From Rummeliibacillus sp. POC4 (GTDB taxonomy: Bacteria > Bacillota > Bacilli > Bacillales_A > Planococcaceae), in NCBI RefSeq assembly GCF_003576525.1, contig NZ_QWUA01000003.1:1-44910 (forward strand): DNA of 44,910 nucleotides, given 5' to 3'. The position numbers were made by a program, and so were the translations under genes. The notes under the pieces are model-generated. The model saw only the letters and a program-made list of their open reading frames with translations. It made no database searches and had not been told where the DNA came from. Below, in pieces: positions 8,493 through 17,297 of the stretch (position 1 is the stretch's first letter; every line of letters starts with the position of its first letter).

Positions 8493-11180
8493 ATGGCAAC
8501 ACATCAAAAGTCACACAAAAGACTCACAGCAGCAGTTATCTCAGCAGCTATGCTAGCATCAACAGTTACCATGTCCCTACCAGCATTAAAGGCGGAAGCA
8601 AAAACTACGGTTACGCAACCTACAAAATCAGTTAAACAAACAGACACTAGTAAATTAGGTCGCTTCAAAAACGAGAAAGCTGTTATATATCAATCACCAA
8701 CAGCAACAACAGGAACAAAAGTAGGCAGCCAAAAACTAGAACTCACTTACTACATAAACAAAAAAGCTGTTTACAATAAAACAACTTATTATCAAATTAG
8801 CAACTATAAAAACGCCAGTCAGCCATTTATCGGTTGGGTCAAAGCAAAAGATCTCACAACCAAAACACATAAAATTACCAAAAATAGCACCACAAAAAGA
8901 TATATCAAAGGAACAGGTAAAGGTTACACAAGACCATGGGGTGGAGCAAAGAATGTCATTTTCATCTCTCTCAGCACGGACAAAAACACCCTGTTCAAAA
9001 CGAAAACAACTGAAAAAGTAGGAGATGACACGTGGTATAGTGGAACACTTAACGGACAAACTGTTTGGTTAAAATCGTCCCAATTAACAACAAAAAACCC
9101 ATCACCAGCAACGATTAAACCAGTACTAAAAAAAGTAAATAGACTAGGACGTATCAACACGCAAATCGCCAAAGTTTACCCGGATATCAACAATCTAAAA
9201 CAATCAGCAGAAGCATCAACCAAAAAGACCAACAGAACGTATTTCATCACGCAGCAAGCAACAATCGGAAAGAACATCTATTATCAACTAAGCACACACC
9301 CAACAAGTAAAGCTGCAGTCATCGGTTGGGTTCAAAGCACAGAGTTAACAACAGTTGCTCAAGGATCAGCCAAAATCCCTACAACTGAAAAAGTATTAAA
9401 TGGAACAGGTAAAGGCTACAGCATTCAATGGGGAGAAACAAAGGATATCGTTCAAAAAACATTACCGAAGAATGAAAAGTTCACCATCATAAAAGCCGTC
9501 AAAGCAGGAGATGGAACCTGGTATCAAGGCACAACAACAGACAATATCACTCTCTGGGTCACATCAACACAAGTCAAAAATGCGCCAAAGCCAGACACCA
9601 CAGACCCAGCTAAGCCGACCGAGCCGACGAAGCCAGCAGAACCAACCGAGCCAACAAATCCAGACCCAGAAACACCAGCTCAACCAGAAACAACAGCCAT
9701 TACAAAAGTCGGCATCCTAAAAAGTACATCTACCAAAATCTATCAGGATTTAACCGACTTAACTAAATCACAACAAGCAGGCACAACCTATACTAACGAA
9801 AATTTCTATGTCTACAAACAAGCAACAGTAGACAACAAAACATATTACGAAATCAGTCGTACAGACGGTACAAAAACAAAATCAATCGGATGGGTAGAAG
9901 AAGGACAAATCACCCTATCGAACATCACTTCATCCACCACATCCAACTTAAAACTATACTTAACAGGTTTTGGTAAAGCTTATAATATCTCAAACGGTAC
10001 AACAAACAATGTCGTCTATAGCTCATTAAGCAAGTACCGAGCAAAAGCGTTCACAGCCAAGAAAACCGAAGTCATTAACGGTAACACATACTACCAAGGC
10101 AGCATCGGTGGCAAAACAGTGTGGATCACACCAGCACAAACGGGCAATCATTATCTTGCTGAAAACTTACGAAAAGTATCCAATATTACACAAAAAGAAA
10201 TGGAAGACTATCTGGTGAGGAAAAAAGGAGCAAATTTCACATCCAATAATCTTTATAAGATGGTTCCAGCTTTTCTAAAGGTTCAAGAAGAATACGGCAT
10301 TAATGCGCAATTTATGCTTGCACATGCTATTTGGGAAACAGGATGGGGAAGTTCAGCCATCTCACAATACAAAAATAACTTCTTTGGCTATCAAGCATAT
10401 GACTCAGCGCCATTCACCTGTGCGCTATACTTCCCATCTGGAAAAGAAGGACTGGAATACTATGCAGATGCTATTTATAACAAATATTTAAAAGAGGGGG
10501 CCATCTATAACAACGGTGTCCATATTGCAGGGATGAATACCAAATACGCAACAGACCCAGAATGGGGGCGCAATATTGCTCGACTAATGGAAGACATGAA
10601 ACCATATGATAGCAAATTCTATGCAGCCCAACCAGTAAGTACATTAGACCCAGCACCGATACAAAAAACGTATGACCATATCATCCCAGCGGACAAGCCA
10701 CAACCGAGTACATTCTATACATTTGACCAAGGCATCGTAGCAATAGCATCTCTATTGACGCCAGTCTATTCCATGCCTTACGCCACGACGGCAAGACAAA
10801 TTGGTACGCTATCACTTGGTCAACAAATTACAATCTTAGGACATAACGCAGATATCAAAGATGACAAAAATAGTGGTGGACGTTGGTTCCGCGTTAGCTA
10901 TAATGACAATGACCAAGCATGGGTTAGAAGTGACTACTTGAATATCCAAAACCTGGCTGTTACGAACTATAATGACACCAATGTACGTGACAAGGCAACG
11001 ACCAAAAATTCAACTGTCCTTGCAACATTGAAAAAGGATACTTATTTAAAACTTGTAACAGATGACAAAGGAAAAGCAGTAACAACGAAAGACGAATCCA
11101 ACACAACTTGGTATCAAATCTATATCCCATCCAGTACAACAAAAGCATGGATCAGTTCTACTATCATTACAAAATTCTAA
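8493..11180 (+). CDS. Large secreted GH73 endo-beta-N-acetylglucosaminidase with triplicated SH3/GW-like modules
   Basis: 895 residues. Signal peptide at 1-36 (cleavage near AEA-K). Three successive module pairs lie at ~55-200, ~215-365 and ~405-550; each pair has a first half ending IGWV and a second half starting near a GTGKGY or GFGKAY motif and ending VW(L/V/I). A Pro/Thr/Glu linker at ~364-400 (DPAKPTEPTKPAEPTEP) separates the second and third pairs. The glucosaminidase domain runs ~555-710 with likely catalytic E615 in HAIWETGWGS. Two SH3-type modules end the protein. Compared with the gene upstream, it has two extra module pairs plus the linker, consistent with internal duplication. 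It probably acts in wall turnover or cell separation, outside the cell. Confidence 0.87.
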   Translation: MATHQKSHKRLTAAVISAAMLASTVTMSLPALKAEAKTTVTQPTKSVKQTDTSKLGRFKNEKAVIYQSPTATTGTKVGSQKLELTYYINKKAVYNKTTYYQISNYKNASQPFIGWVKAKDLTTKTHKITKNSTTKRYIKGTGKGYTRPWGGAKNVIFISLSTDKNTLFKTKTTEKVGDDTWYSGTLNGQTVWLKSSQLTTKNPSPATIKPVLKKVNRLGRINTQIAKVYPDINNLKQSAEASTKKTNRTYFITQQATIGKNIYYQLSTHPTSKAAVIGWVQSTELTTVAQGSAKIPTTEKVLNGTGKGYSIQWGETKDIVQKTLPKNEKFTIIKAVKAGDGTWYQGTTTDNITLWVTSTQVKNAPKPDTTDPAKPTEPTKPAEPTEPTNPDPETPAQPETTAITKVGILKSTSTKIYQDLTDLTKSQQAGTTYTNENFYVYKQATVDNKTYYEISRTDGTKTKSIGWVEEGQITLSNITSSTTSNLKLYLTGFGKAYNISNGTTNNVVYSSLSKYRAKAFTAKKTEVINGNTYYQGSIGGKTVWITPAQTGNHYLAENLRKVSNITQKEMEDYLVRKKGANFTSNNLYKMVPAFLKVQEEYGINAQFMLAHAIWETGWGSSAISQYKNNFFGYQAYDSAPFTCALYFPSGKEGLEYYADAIYNKYLKEGAIYNNGVHIAGMNTKYATDPEWGRNIARLMEDMKPYDSKFYAAQPVSTLDPAPIQKTYDHIIPADKPQPSTFYTFDQGIVAIASLLTPVYSMPYATTARQIGTLSLGQQITILGHNADIKDDKNSGGRWFRVSYNDNDQAWVRSDYLNIQNLAVTNYNDTNVRDKATTKNSTVLATLKKDTYLKLVTDDKGKAVTTKDESNTTWYQIYIPSSTTKAWISSTIITKF

Positions 11181-11184
11181 AACT

Positions 11185-11240
11185 AAAAAAGACAGAAATG
11201 TTTATCTCATAACATTTCTGTCTTTTGCTTTTTTTACATG
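11185..11240 (+). terminator. Terminator after second glucosaminidase
   Basis: Near-perfect stem AAAAGACAGAAATGTT / AACATTTCTGTCTTTT followed by GCTTTTTTT; it could act in both directions. The next ~250 bp are AT-rich. They hold a TATAAT at 11466-11471 without a clear -35 and nothing else I can name. Confidence 0.88.
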
Positions 11241-11517
11241 CTAAAAAAGGCCAACCCTATTTTCGAACCCCTTAATCACTTTTCACTATACCCATTTTAA
11301 AAAGTAGTATCTAACATACATCATTTTACAAAATCCTTTTAAACGATGTACCTAGAATACAAATAACTTCAACCTCAAAGCCCCTTATAACAAAGCCTAA
11401 GCCATCCTCAACTTATTTCGATTAGAAAAATATCCATTTTAGTCATACCCATTAAAATAGAACCATATAATGTAGCGAATTATCATACTCTCAATTTTGA
11501 ATAGGAGGAGAAGCACA

Positions 11518-13347
11518 CTGCCATACAATAGAAGACTGCCGTTATTAATGTTGCTAGACTCTACCATCGTAATCGCAGCGATATTTCTAGGATATTTAAT
11601 CATTAATCCTACATTACAACATGAAGCACTGCCATTTTTACTTGTAAGTTCCGGTACATTATTAGTAAGTCATCATTTATTTGCGGCAATCTATCGTATG
11701 TATCGAAATGCTTGGGAGTATGCGAGTATAGGAGAGTTGCTAGCGATTATAAAGGCGATTACGTTTTCAAATGTAACGACAACGGTCGTTCAGCTAATCG
11801 CTTTTCAAATGATAGATATTCGGGTTATTAGCATCACATGGATGATGCATGTTCTACTAATCGGAGGATCGAGATTTTCATGGCGATTATTCCGTGAACG
11901 TTTTATCACACCAGATCCTGAAAAAGAGCGGACGTTAATCGTTGGAGCAGGCGCTGCTGGCTCGATGATTGTTCGACAATTATTAAAAAACAAAGAAACG
12001 AATTTATATCCAGTAGCCTTTGCAGATGACGATCCGAAAAAGTTCAAACTCCAGATTTATGGGATAGAGGTAAAGGGGGAGATTCATGATATTCCAAAGC
12101 TAGTCGAAAAACTAAAAATTGAAAATATCATTATTGCTATACCATCACTCCAAAAGTCAGAACTTAAACGGATTTACGAAGAATGTGCTAAAACAAAAGC
12201 AAATACTAAAATTATGCCGTCTGTGGAAGACTTGATTACAGGGAAAATATCTGTCAATAACTTTCGTGATGTGGAAGTGGAAGATTTACTTGGTAGAGAA
12301 CCAGTAGAGTTAGATATGACAAGCATTACAAAAAAAATAACAGGTAAAACGATACTTGTAACAGGTGCAGGTGGATCTATTGGATCTGAAATCTGCCGAC
12401 AAGTTTGTAAATTTTATCCAAGTCAATTATTACTCTTAGGTCATGGGGAAAATAGCATTTATACCATTGATATGGAACTCAAACAACTCTATCAAGAAGA
12501 AATAGAAATCATTCCTATTATTGCAGATGTTCAAGACCGGGCACGTATATTCGAAATCATCTCAAAGTATATACCAGATGTCATTTATCATGCCGCTGCC
12601 CATAAGCACGTACCACTGATGGAGTATAATCCTACAGAAGCGGTGAAGAATAACATCTTCGGCACAAAGAACATAGCAGAGGCGGCCGATTTCTTTGGCG
12701 TGGGTTGTTTTGTCATGGTCTCCACAGATAAGGCGGTAAATCCACCAAATGTTATGGGGGCAACAAAACGAATTGCAGAAATGATTGTCCAAAATCTAGC
12801 GAAAGAAAGTAAAACCAAATTCGTAGCTGTTCGCTTCGGAAACGTACTAGGAAGTAGAGGTAGTGTGATTCCACTCTTTAAAAAACAAATTGAAGCTGGT
12901 GGACCGGTCACTGTAACACATCCAGAAATGACAAGATATTTTATGACCATCCCAGAAGCCTCTCGCTTAGTCCTCCAAGCGGGTGCATTAGCTAGGGGAG
13001 GGGAAGTATTTGTGCTAAATATGGGAGAGCCAGTTAAAATTGTGGATCTAGCTCGAAATCTTATCACACTATCTGGTTACACCGAAGAAGAAATCGGCAT
13101 CGAATTCTCAGGCATCCGACCAGGCGAAAAACTATTTGAAGAACTGTTAAACGAAAACGAAATCCAAAAGAAACAAGTATTTCCGAAAATCTTCATAGGA
13201 AAAGCAGAAGCAATCGGTAAGCAAGAACTTTATAAAGTGATAGAAACACTCTTGGAACAAGATAAAGAAAGCTTAAAAAAAATCATAATTGAAACGGCTA
13301 ATAGGAAGATCATAGATAAATCGAACATGAGTAAGGCCGGTGCATAA
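11518..13347 (+). CDS. FlaA1/PglF/CapD-type nucleotide-sugar 4,6-dehydratase, membrane-anchored
   Basis: 609 residues from this start. Four N-terminal transmembrane helices (~10-125), then a CoA-binding-like Rossmann fold (LIVGAGAAGSM near 140) and a second Rossmann SDR domain (ILVTGAGGSIGSE near 280). The active-site region VSTDKAVNPPNVMGATKR has the TDK and Met-x-x-x-Lys variant of this family. It likely dehydrates UDP-GlcNAc to the 4-keto-6-deoxy sugar used for exopolysaccharide or glycoprotein glycans. Start: AGGAGG lies at 11503-11508 and the codon 9 nt later is CTG (11518). An upstream TTG at 11497 lies before that ribosome site and would need another one. The next ATG, at 11548, would cut into the first helix. 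It stands between autolysins and S-layer genes, so S-layer or surface glycan synthesis is possible but unproven. Confidence 0.85.
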   Translation: MPYNRRLPLLMLLDSTIVIAAIFLGYLIINPTLQHEALPFLLVSSGTLLVSHHLFAAIYRMYRNAWEYASIGELLAIIKAITFSNVTTTVVQLIAFQMIDIRVISITWMMHVLLIGGSRFSWRLFRERFITPDPEKERTLIVGAGAAGSMIVRQLLKNKETNLYPVAFADDDPKKFKLQIYGIEVKGEIHDIPKLVEKLKIENIIIAIPSLQKSELKRIYEECAKTKANTKIMPSVEDLITGKISVNNFRDVEVEDLLGREPVELDMTSITKKITGKTILVTGAGGSIGSEICRQVCKFYPSQLLLLGHGENSIYTIDMELKQLYQEEIEIIPIIADVQDRARIFEIISKYIPDVIYHAAAHKHVPLMEYNPTEAVKNNIFGTKNIAEAADFFGVGCFVMVSTDKAVNPPNVMGATKRIAEMIVQNLAKESKTKFVAVRFGNVLGSRGSVIPLFKKQIEAGGPVTVTHPEMTRYFMTIPEASRLVLQAGALARGGEVFVLNMGEPVKIVDLARNLITLSGYTEEEIGIEFSGIRPGEKLFEELLNENEIQKKQVFPKIFIGKAEAIGKQELYKVIETLLEQDKESLKKIIIETANRKIIDKSNMSKAGA

Positions 13348-13356
13348 TATAATTTA

Positions 13357-13390
13357 AAAGCCTCAGTAACATTTGTTGCTGAGGCTTTTT
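13357..13390 (+). terminator. Terminator after dehydratase
   Basis: Stem AAGCCTCAG / CTGAGGCTT with a 12-nt loop and TTTTT. Confidence 0.9.
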
Positions 13391-14018
13391 GTAAAATAGG
13401 TTCACAAAAACTCTAAGCATTTTTAGTAAAAGAATATCAGAAACTAGTTATGTAATGTAATCCATTCTAAAAAAGCTAGATAATATTACAATTGCTAATG
13501 ATTCCGTAACAATTGTAATAATAACGTTAAAATAATAAAAATATAAAGTTTAAGTTTTATAAAACACTGCCATTCAATTTAGAACTTAAAATTTAAAAAA
13601 ATCTATATAAATAGGAAGAAACACATGATTTTTTATTAAATCATTATATTAGTATACGACCTCATATGAAGTAACAATTTTATGTTTATTTCAAATATTA
13701 CAAGTGGATTTACCAAAAAAAATACACTCATTATTAAAATTATGAATCTATAAAATGATTATATATACCTATTAATTATATATATATTTCACTTATCAAT
13801 CTTATTTTGTAAAAATAATGTAAATACATATATTTTTATAATATATATTTTAAATTTTTAATAAAAACATGACATATGCCTTATAATGTTGAATTTTTTT
13901 ACAGAAAAAGGGGTGGAAATTATCTTATTAATAGTCGATAATTAGGCTAAGCATGGTTAGTTGATGAAATATTTAACCAGCAAAAATGCTAATCATATCC
14001 AAGGGAGGATTTCAATTT
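13391..14018 (+). promoter_or_regulatory. Long AT-rich leader upstream of S-layer gene
   Basis: About 630 bp without a gene and very AT-rich. A TATAAT at 13882-13887 would give an mRNA leader of about 130 nt, containing a hairpin TGGTTA / TAACCA at 13954-13979 and a strong AAGGGAGGA ribosome site at 14001-14009. Long, structured leaders are typical of highly expressed S-layer genes and stabilise the mRNA; whether that applies here is inference. Confidence 0.45.
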
Positions 14019-17000
14019 ATGAAGAAATTCAAATTAGTTAAAACTGCAGCTGCTCTAGCTCTAGGTGCATCCGTAGTAACTGCTGCCGTTGTTCCTGGCG
14101 CAACTGACGCATCAGCAGCTTCTAAGTACAAAGTATCAAACGGTAAACTATTAAACGCTAAAACTGGTAAGGCAGTTAAAGGTTATGTAGTTTACAAATC
14201 AAAACTTTACTACAATGGTAAAGTTAAAAAAGGTTACAAAACTGTGGGTACTGGTAAATCTATTAAACTTTACTACAACGGTACTCTTAAAAAAGGTTAC
14301 AAAACAGCTCGTGACAACAAACTACTTTTCTTCAACGGTAAACTTAAAAAAGGTTACAAAACAGCTCTTAGTGGCGAATACCTTTACAAAGATGGTTTCC
14401 TAAACAAAGGTTACAAAGTATACGGCGATGTAGATAAAAGCCCAGTTCTTTATTACAACGGTAAACTTAAATCAGGTTACAAAACAGCTAACAACGGAAC
14501 TCTATTATTCTACAACGGTAAACTTAAAGCTGGTTACAAAACAGCTAAAGGCGGCACAGTTCTTTACAAAGAAGGTCGCTTAACTAAAGGTTTAGTAGAA
14601 TTCGATGGTAAATTCTACAACGATAGCAAACTTGCTAACGGCGAAGTAGACGGTACATTCTACAAAGACGGTGTTGCTGTTGTAGCTCTTGAAGGCGTAA
14701 AAGCTATTAACAACACAACTGTTGAAGTAACATTCAAAGATGCTGTTAAAGCTGACGACGCTAAAGCTTCTCGCTTCACAATCGATGATGGCGCTCTTGA
14801 AGTTAAAAACGCAGCTGTAAAACAAACTAACGATAAAGTGGTTGTATTAACTACTGCTGCTCAAGAAGCTGGTAAAAAATACACACTTTCTATTGACGGC
14901 GTAAAAGCTAAAACTTTTGATGCTGCAGCTTCTACAGTACAACCAACTGCAATTAAATTATCATCAGGTTCTTTACAAGGTATTCTTGGTAAAGAAGTAA
15001 CTGTTTCTGCTCAAGTAACTGTTCCTGATGGTCAATCTAAAGCAGGTATCCCTGTAACATTCAATATCGATGCTGATTCAACATTCAACAAAGATATTGT
15101 TGTTGAAGCATTAACAGATGAAAACGGTGTTGCTAAATACTCATACACTCAATATTCAAAAGGTAACGACACAGTTTATGCATATCCAACAGGTGTTGCA
15201 AATGTGAAATCTACTGTAGGTAAAGTTTACTGGGGTAACACTGAACGTTTAACTGTCATTGATGTGACTGCTGGTACTACATTAGCTAATGAATCTAAAA
15301 AAGTTTATAAAGTAACTTCTCCAGAAAATGCTAATGGTTATATCAATGTTGCATTCAAAGAAAACGTTGATGTAACTCCTGATAAATTAGTACGTACAGT
15401 TAAAGTTGTTGATGCTACAGGTGATGCTTACCCTTACCAAGTAACTACTGGTGGCGTACAAAAAGTACGTGTAAAACTTGACTCTAAAGGTGAAGCAACA
15501 TTTACATTACAAGGTTCTAATGCAACTGTAACTCCAATCGTATTTGCTGATGGAGCATTTGATGCTTACAACAAATGGACTGGTAATGACAAATTAGATC
15601 CTACAGAACTTCAAGCTCAAGCTAACCCTGTAACATTCGATAAGATCTTCTCACAAGGTCTAAAAGTAGAAGCAGTTGGTACTCAAAACGCTGCATACGA
15701 TACATCTGCTACAGCAACTGATGCAAAAGATGTAAATAGTGGTGGCCGTCAATATACAGTTACAGTAACTGATAAAGATGGTAAATTAGCTCCAGCTGGT
15801 ACTAAAGCTTATGTAACATTCAAAAAAGGCGATGTGTCTGCATACGATGCTGTACGAATTAACGGACAAACTGTATCTTCAGAAAAAGATGAAGTACTAA
15901 TCACTGTTGGAAAAGACGGAAAAGCTACATTCAAAGTAACAGGTCCTAAAGACGGTTTTGCTGCTCCAACAGTATTTGTTGAAAATGGTACAGATAGCAT
16001 TGAATTAGATGATGCTGATTTATCAACTACAGCTGAAAAAACTTACTTCGTGAACCCATCTGTTAAAGATGCAACATTAGAAGTAAACAATGATAAACAT
16101 GTATTCTCAGCTCAAGATGAAGCAACATTCACTTACCAATCAGTAGATCAAAATGGTTTCCCATATGCTTCTGATTACAATAATGGTAAATACAAAGTAT
16201 CATTTGAAGTTTCTGCAACATTTGCTGATGTAAATGTAGCTGGTCTTGGTGTTGTTAAAGCTGGTACAACTAAAACATTCCAAGTAGATGCTGATGCAAA
16301 CGGTACAGCAGTTATTAAAGTAACTTCTGCTGATAAAGCTTCTGCTGCAAATGTAACAGTTAATGCTTCTGCTTCTCAAGCAAGCCTACCAAACAAATCA
16401 GAATCTATTTCATTTACTAAATATTCAACTGTAGATGTAGCAACTGGTACTGTACAAAACTTAGATGTTGAAAAAGAAACTTTCGAAGTGAAAGATGCAG
16501 ATGGTAAAGTGTTCAAATACACTTATGCTGCTGGCGATGTAGCTGAATACCAAATCAATGGTAATAAAGTTTCTAAATCTGCATTTGTCAAAGCTTTATC
16601 TGAAGGTGATGTTGTATCTGCTCAAACAACTTCAGATAGTAAATATATTTTGAACATCAAAACTGATAAAGCTGGTGCATCTGTAGAAGATCAAAACGCT
16701 GCTAAAGCAGTTAGCGATTTAATTGCTGCTTTACCTGCTACAGACAAATTAGCTAAAGAAAATAAAGCTGATGTTGAAGCTGCAAGAGCTGCATTTGATA
16801 AATTATCAGATGATCAAAAAGCACTTGTTAAAAACGAAGCAACATTGAAAGCTGCTGAAGCTAAAATTAAAGAATTAGAAGGTAATACTGAAGTGAAAAA
16901 AGATACAACATTAGAAGATTTAGGGGAAGCTAAAAACGTTGAAGATTTATCAGCTCTTCTTGATTTATATAACGTTGCTATTTATTTAGATAAACTTCCT

Positions 17001-17156
17001 GAAAATCTTAAAGGAGCTTCTAAATATACACTTGTATTTGATGATGGCTCTAAAATTGAATTAGAAAAAAATGGTGATTCACAATTATTTGCAGCAATCG
17101 ATTCTAAAAAATATACTTTAGATCAAGTGAAAAACGCTAAAATTGTTGCTGAATAA
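14019..17156 (+). CDS. S-layer-like surface protein with N-terminal Tyr/Gly repeats and Ig-like domains
   Basis: 1045 residues, starting at the ATG that follows AAGGGAGGA; an upstream ATG at 13986 is disregarded. Signal peptide at ~1-34 (cleavage near ASA). Residues ~38-220 hold about eight irregular repeats of the type LYYNGKLKKGYKTA, aromatic and Lys-rich, similar in style to cell-wall-binding repeats, and no SLH domain is present. Then come Ig/SbsA-like strands starting VKAINNTTVEVTFKDAV, further beta-rich domains, and near the end a helical segment (LPATDKLAKENKADVEAARA). Codon use is strongly biased (GCT, GTA, AAA), as in very abundant proteins. It is followed by a hairpin and a second S-layer-like gene. 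It is probably a main surface-layer protein; the repeats are proposed as the wall anchor. Confidence 0.8.
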   Translation: MKKFKLVKTAAALALGASVVTAAVVPGATDASAASKYKVSNGKLLNAKTGKAVKGYVVYKSKLYYNGKVKKGYKTVGTGKSIKLYYNGTLKKGYKTARDNKLLFFNGKLKKGYKTALSGEYLYKDGFLNKGYKVYGDVDKSPVLYYNGKLKSGYKTANNGTLLFYNGKLKAGYKTAKGGTVLYKEGRLTKGLVEFDGKFYNDSKLANGEVDGTFYKDGVAVVALEGVKAINNTTVEVTFKDAVKADDAKASRFTIDDGALEVKNAAVKQTNDKVVVLTTAAQEAGKKYTLSIDGVKAKTFDAAASTVQPTAIKLSSGSLQGILGKEVTVSAQVTVPDGQSKAGIPVTFNIDADSTFNKDIVVEALTDENGVAKYSYTQYSKGNDTVYAYPTGVANVKSTVGKVYWGNTERLTVIDVTAGTTLANESKKVYKVTSPENANGYINVAFKENVDVTPDKLVRTVKVVDATGDAYPYQVTTGGVQKVRVKLDSKGEATFTLQGSNATVTPIVFADGAFDAYNKWTGNDKLDPTELQAQANPVTFDKIFSQGLKVEAVGTQNAAYDTSATATDAKDVNSGGRQYTVTVTDKDGKLAPAGTKAYVTFKKGDVSAYDAVRINGQTVSSEKDEVLITVGKDGKATFKVTGPKDGFAAPTVFVENGTDSIELDDADLSTTAEKTYFVNPSVKDATLEVNNDKHVFSAQDEATFTYQSVDQNGFPYASDYNNGKYKVSFEVSATFADVNVAGLGVVKAGTTKTFQVDADANGTAVIKVTSADKASAANVTVNASASQASLPNKSESISFTKYSTVDVATGTVQNLDVEKETFEVKDADGKVFKYTYAAGDVAEYQINGNKVSKSAFVKALSEGDVVSAQTTSDSKYILNIKTDKAGASVEDQNAAKAVSDLIAALPATDKLAKENKADVEAARAAFDKLSDDQKALVKNEATLKAAEAKIKELEGNTEVKKDTTLEDLGEAKNVEDLSALLDLYNVAIYLDKLPENLKGASKYTLVFDDGSKIELEKNGDSQLFAAIDSKKYTLDQVKNAKIVAE

Positions 17157-17174
17157 TAATATTTGATAAAAATC

Positions 17175-17214
17175 AATATAGAGATAGCCTAATTACTAGT
17201 GCTATCTCTATATT
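17175..17214 (+). terminator. Hairpin after first S-layer gene
   Basis: Perfect 14-bp stem AATATAGAGATAGC / GCTATCTCTATATT. The T-tract behind it is weak (ATTAAAAAA), so it may protect the mRNA 3' end or terminate partially. Confidence 0.65.
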
Positions 17215-17232
17215 ATTAAAAAACATAACCAA

Positions 17233-17260
17233 CCTTACATATTATATGTATATAGTAAGG
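17233..17260 (+). promoter_or_regulatory. Inverted repeat before second S-layer gene
   Basis: CCTTACATAT and TATAGTAAGG arms around an AT-rich centre, 38 nt before the ATG at 17298. It may be an operator or overlap the promoter. A GAGGG-type ribosome site follows at about 17281. Confidence 0.35.
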
Positions 17261-17297
17261 ATTGATTTTAAGATATAAGAGAGGGTGTAGTATTTCC

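Noticed and set aside
12588-13067. 159-codon frame on the minus strand
   Set aside because: It lies wholly opposite the conserved dehydratase SDR domain and has no ribosome site or recognisable product.
13913-13945. Leader peptide in the S-layer mRNA leader (GTG start)
   Set aside because: The purine-rich stretch is directly adjacent to the GTG, so spacing is wrong.
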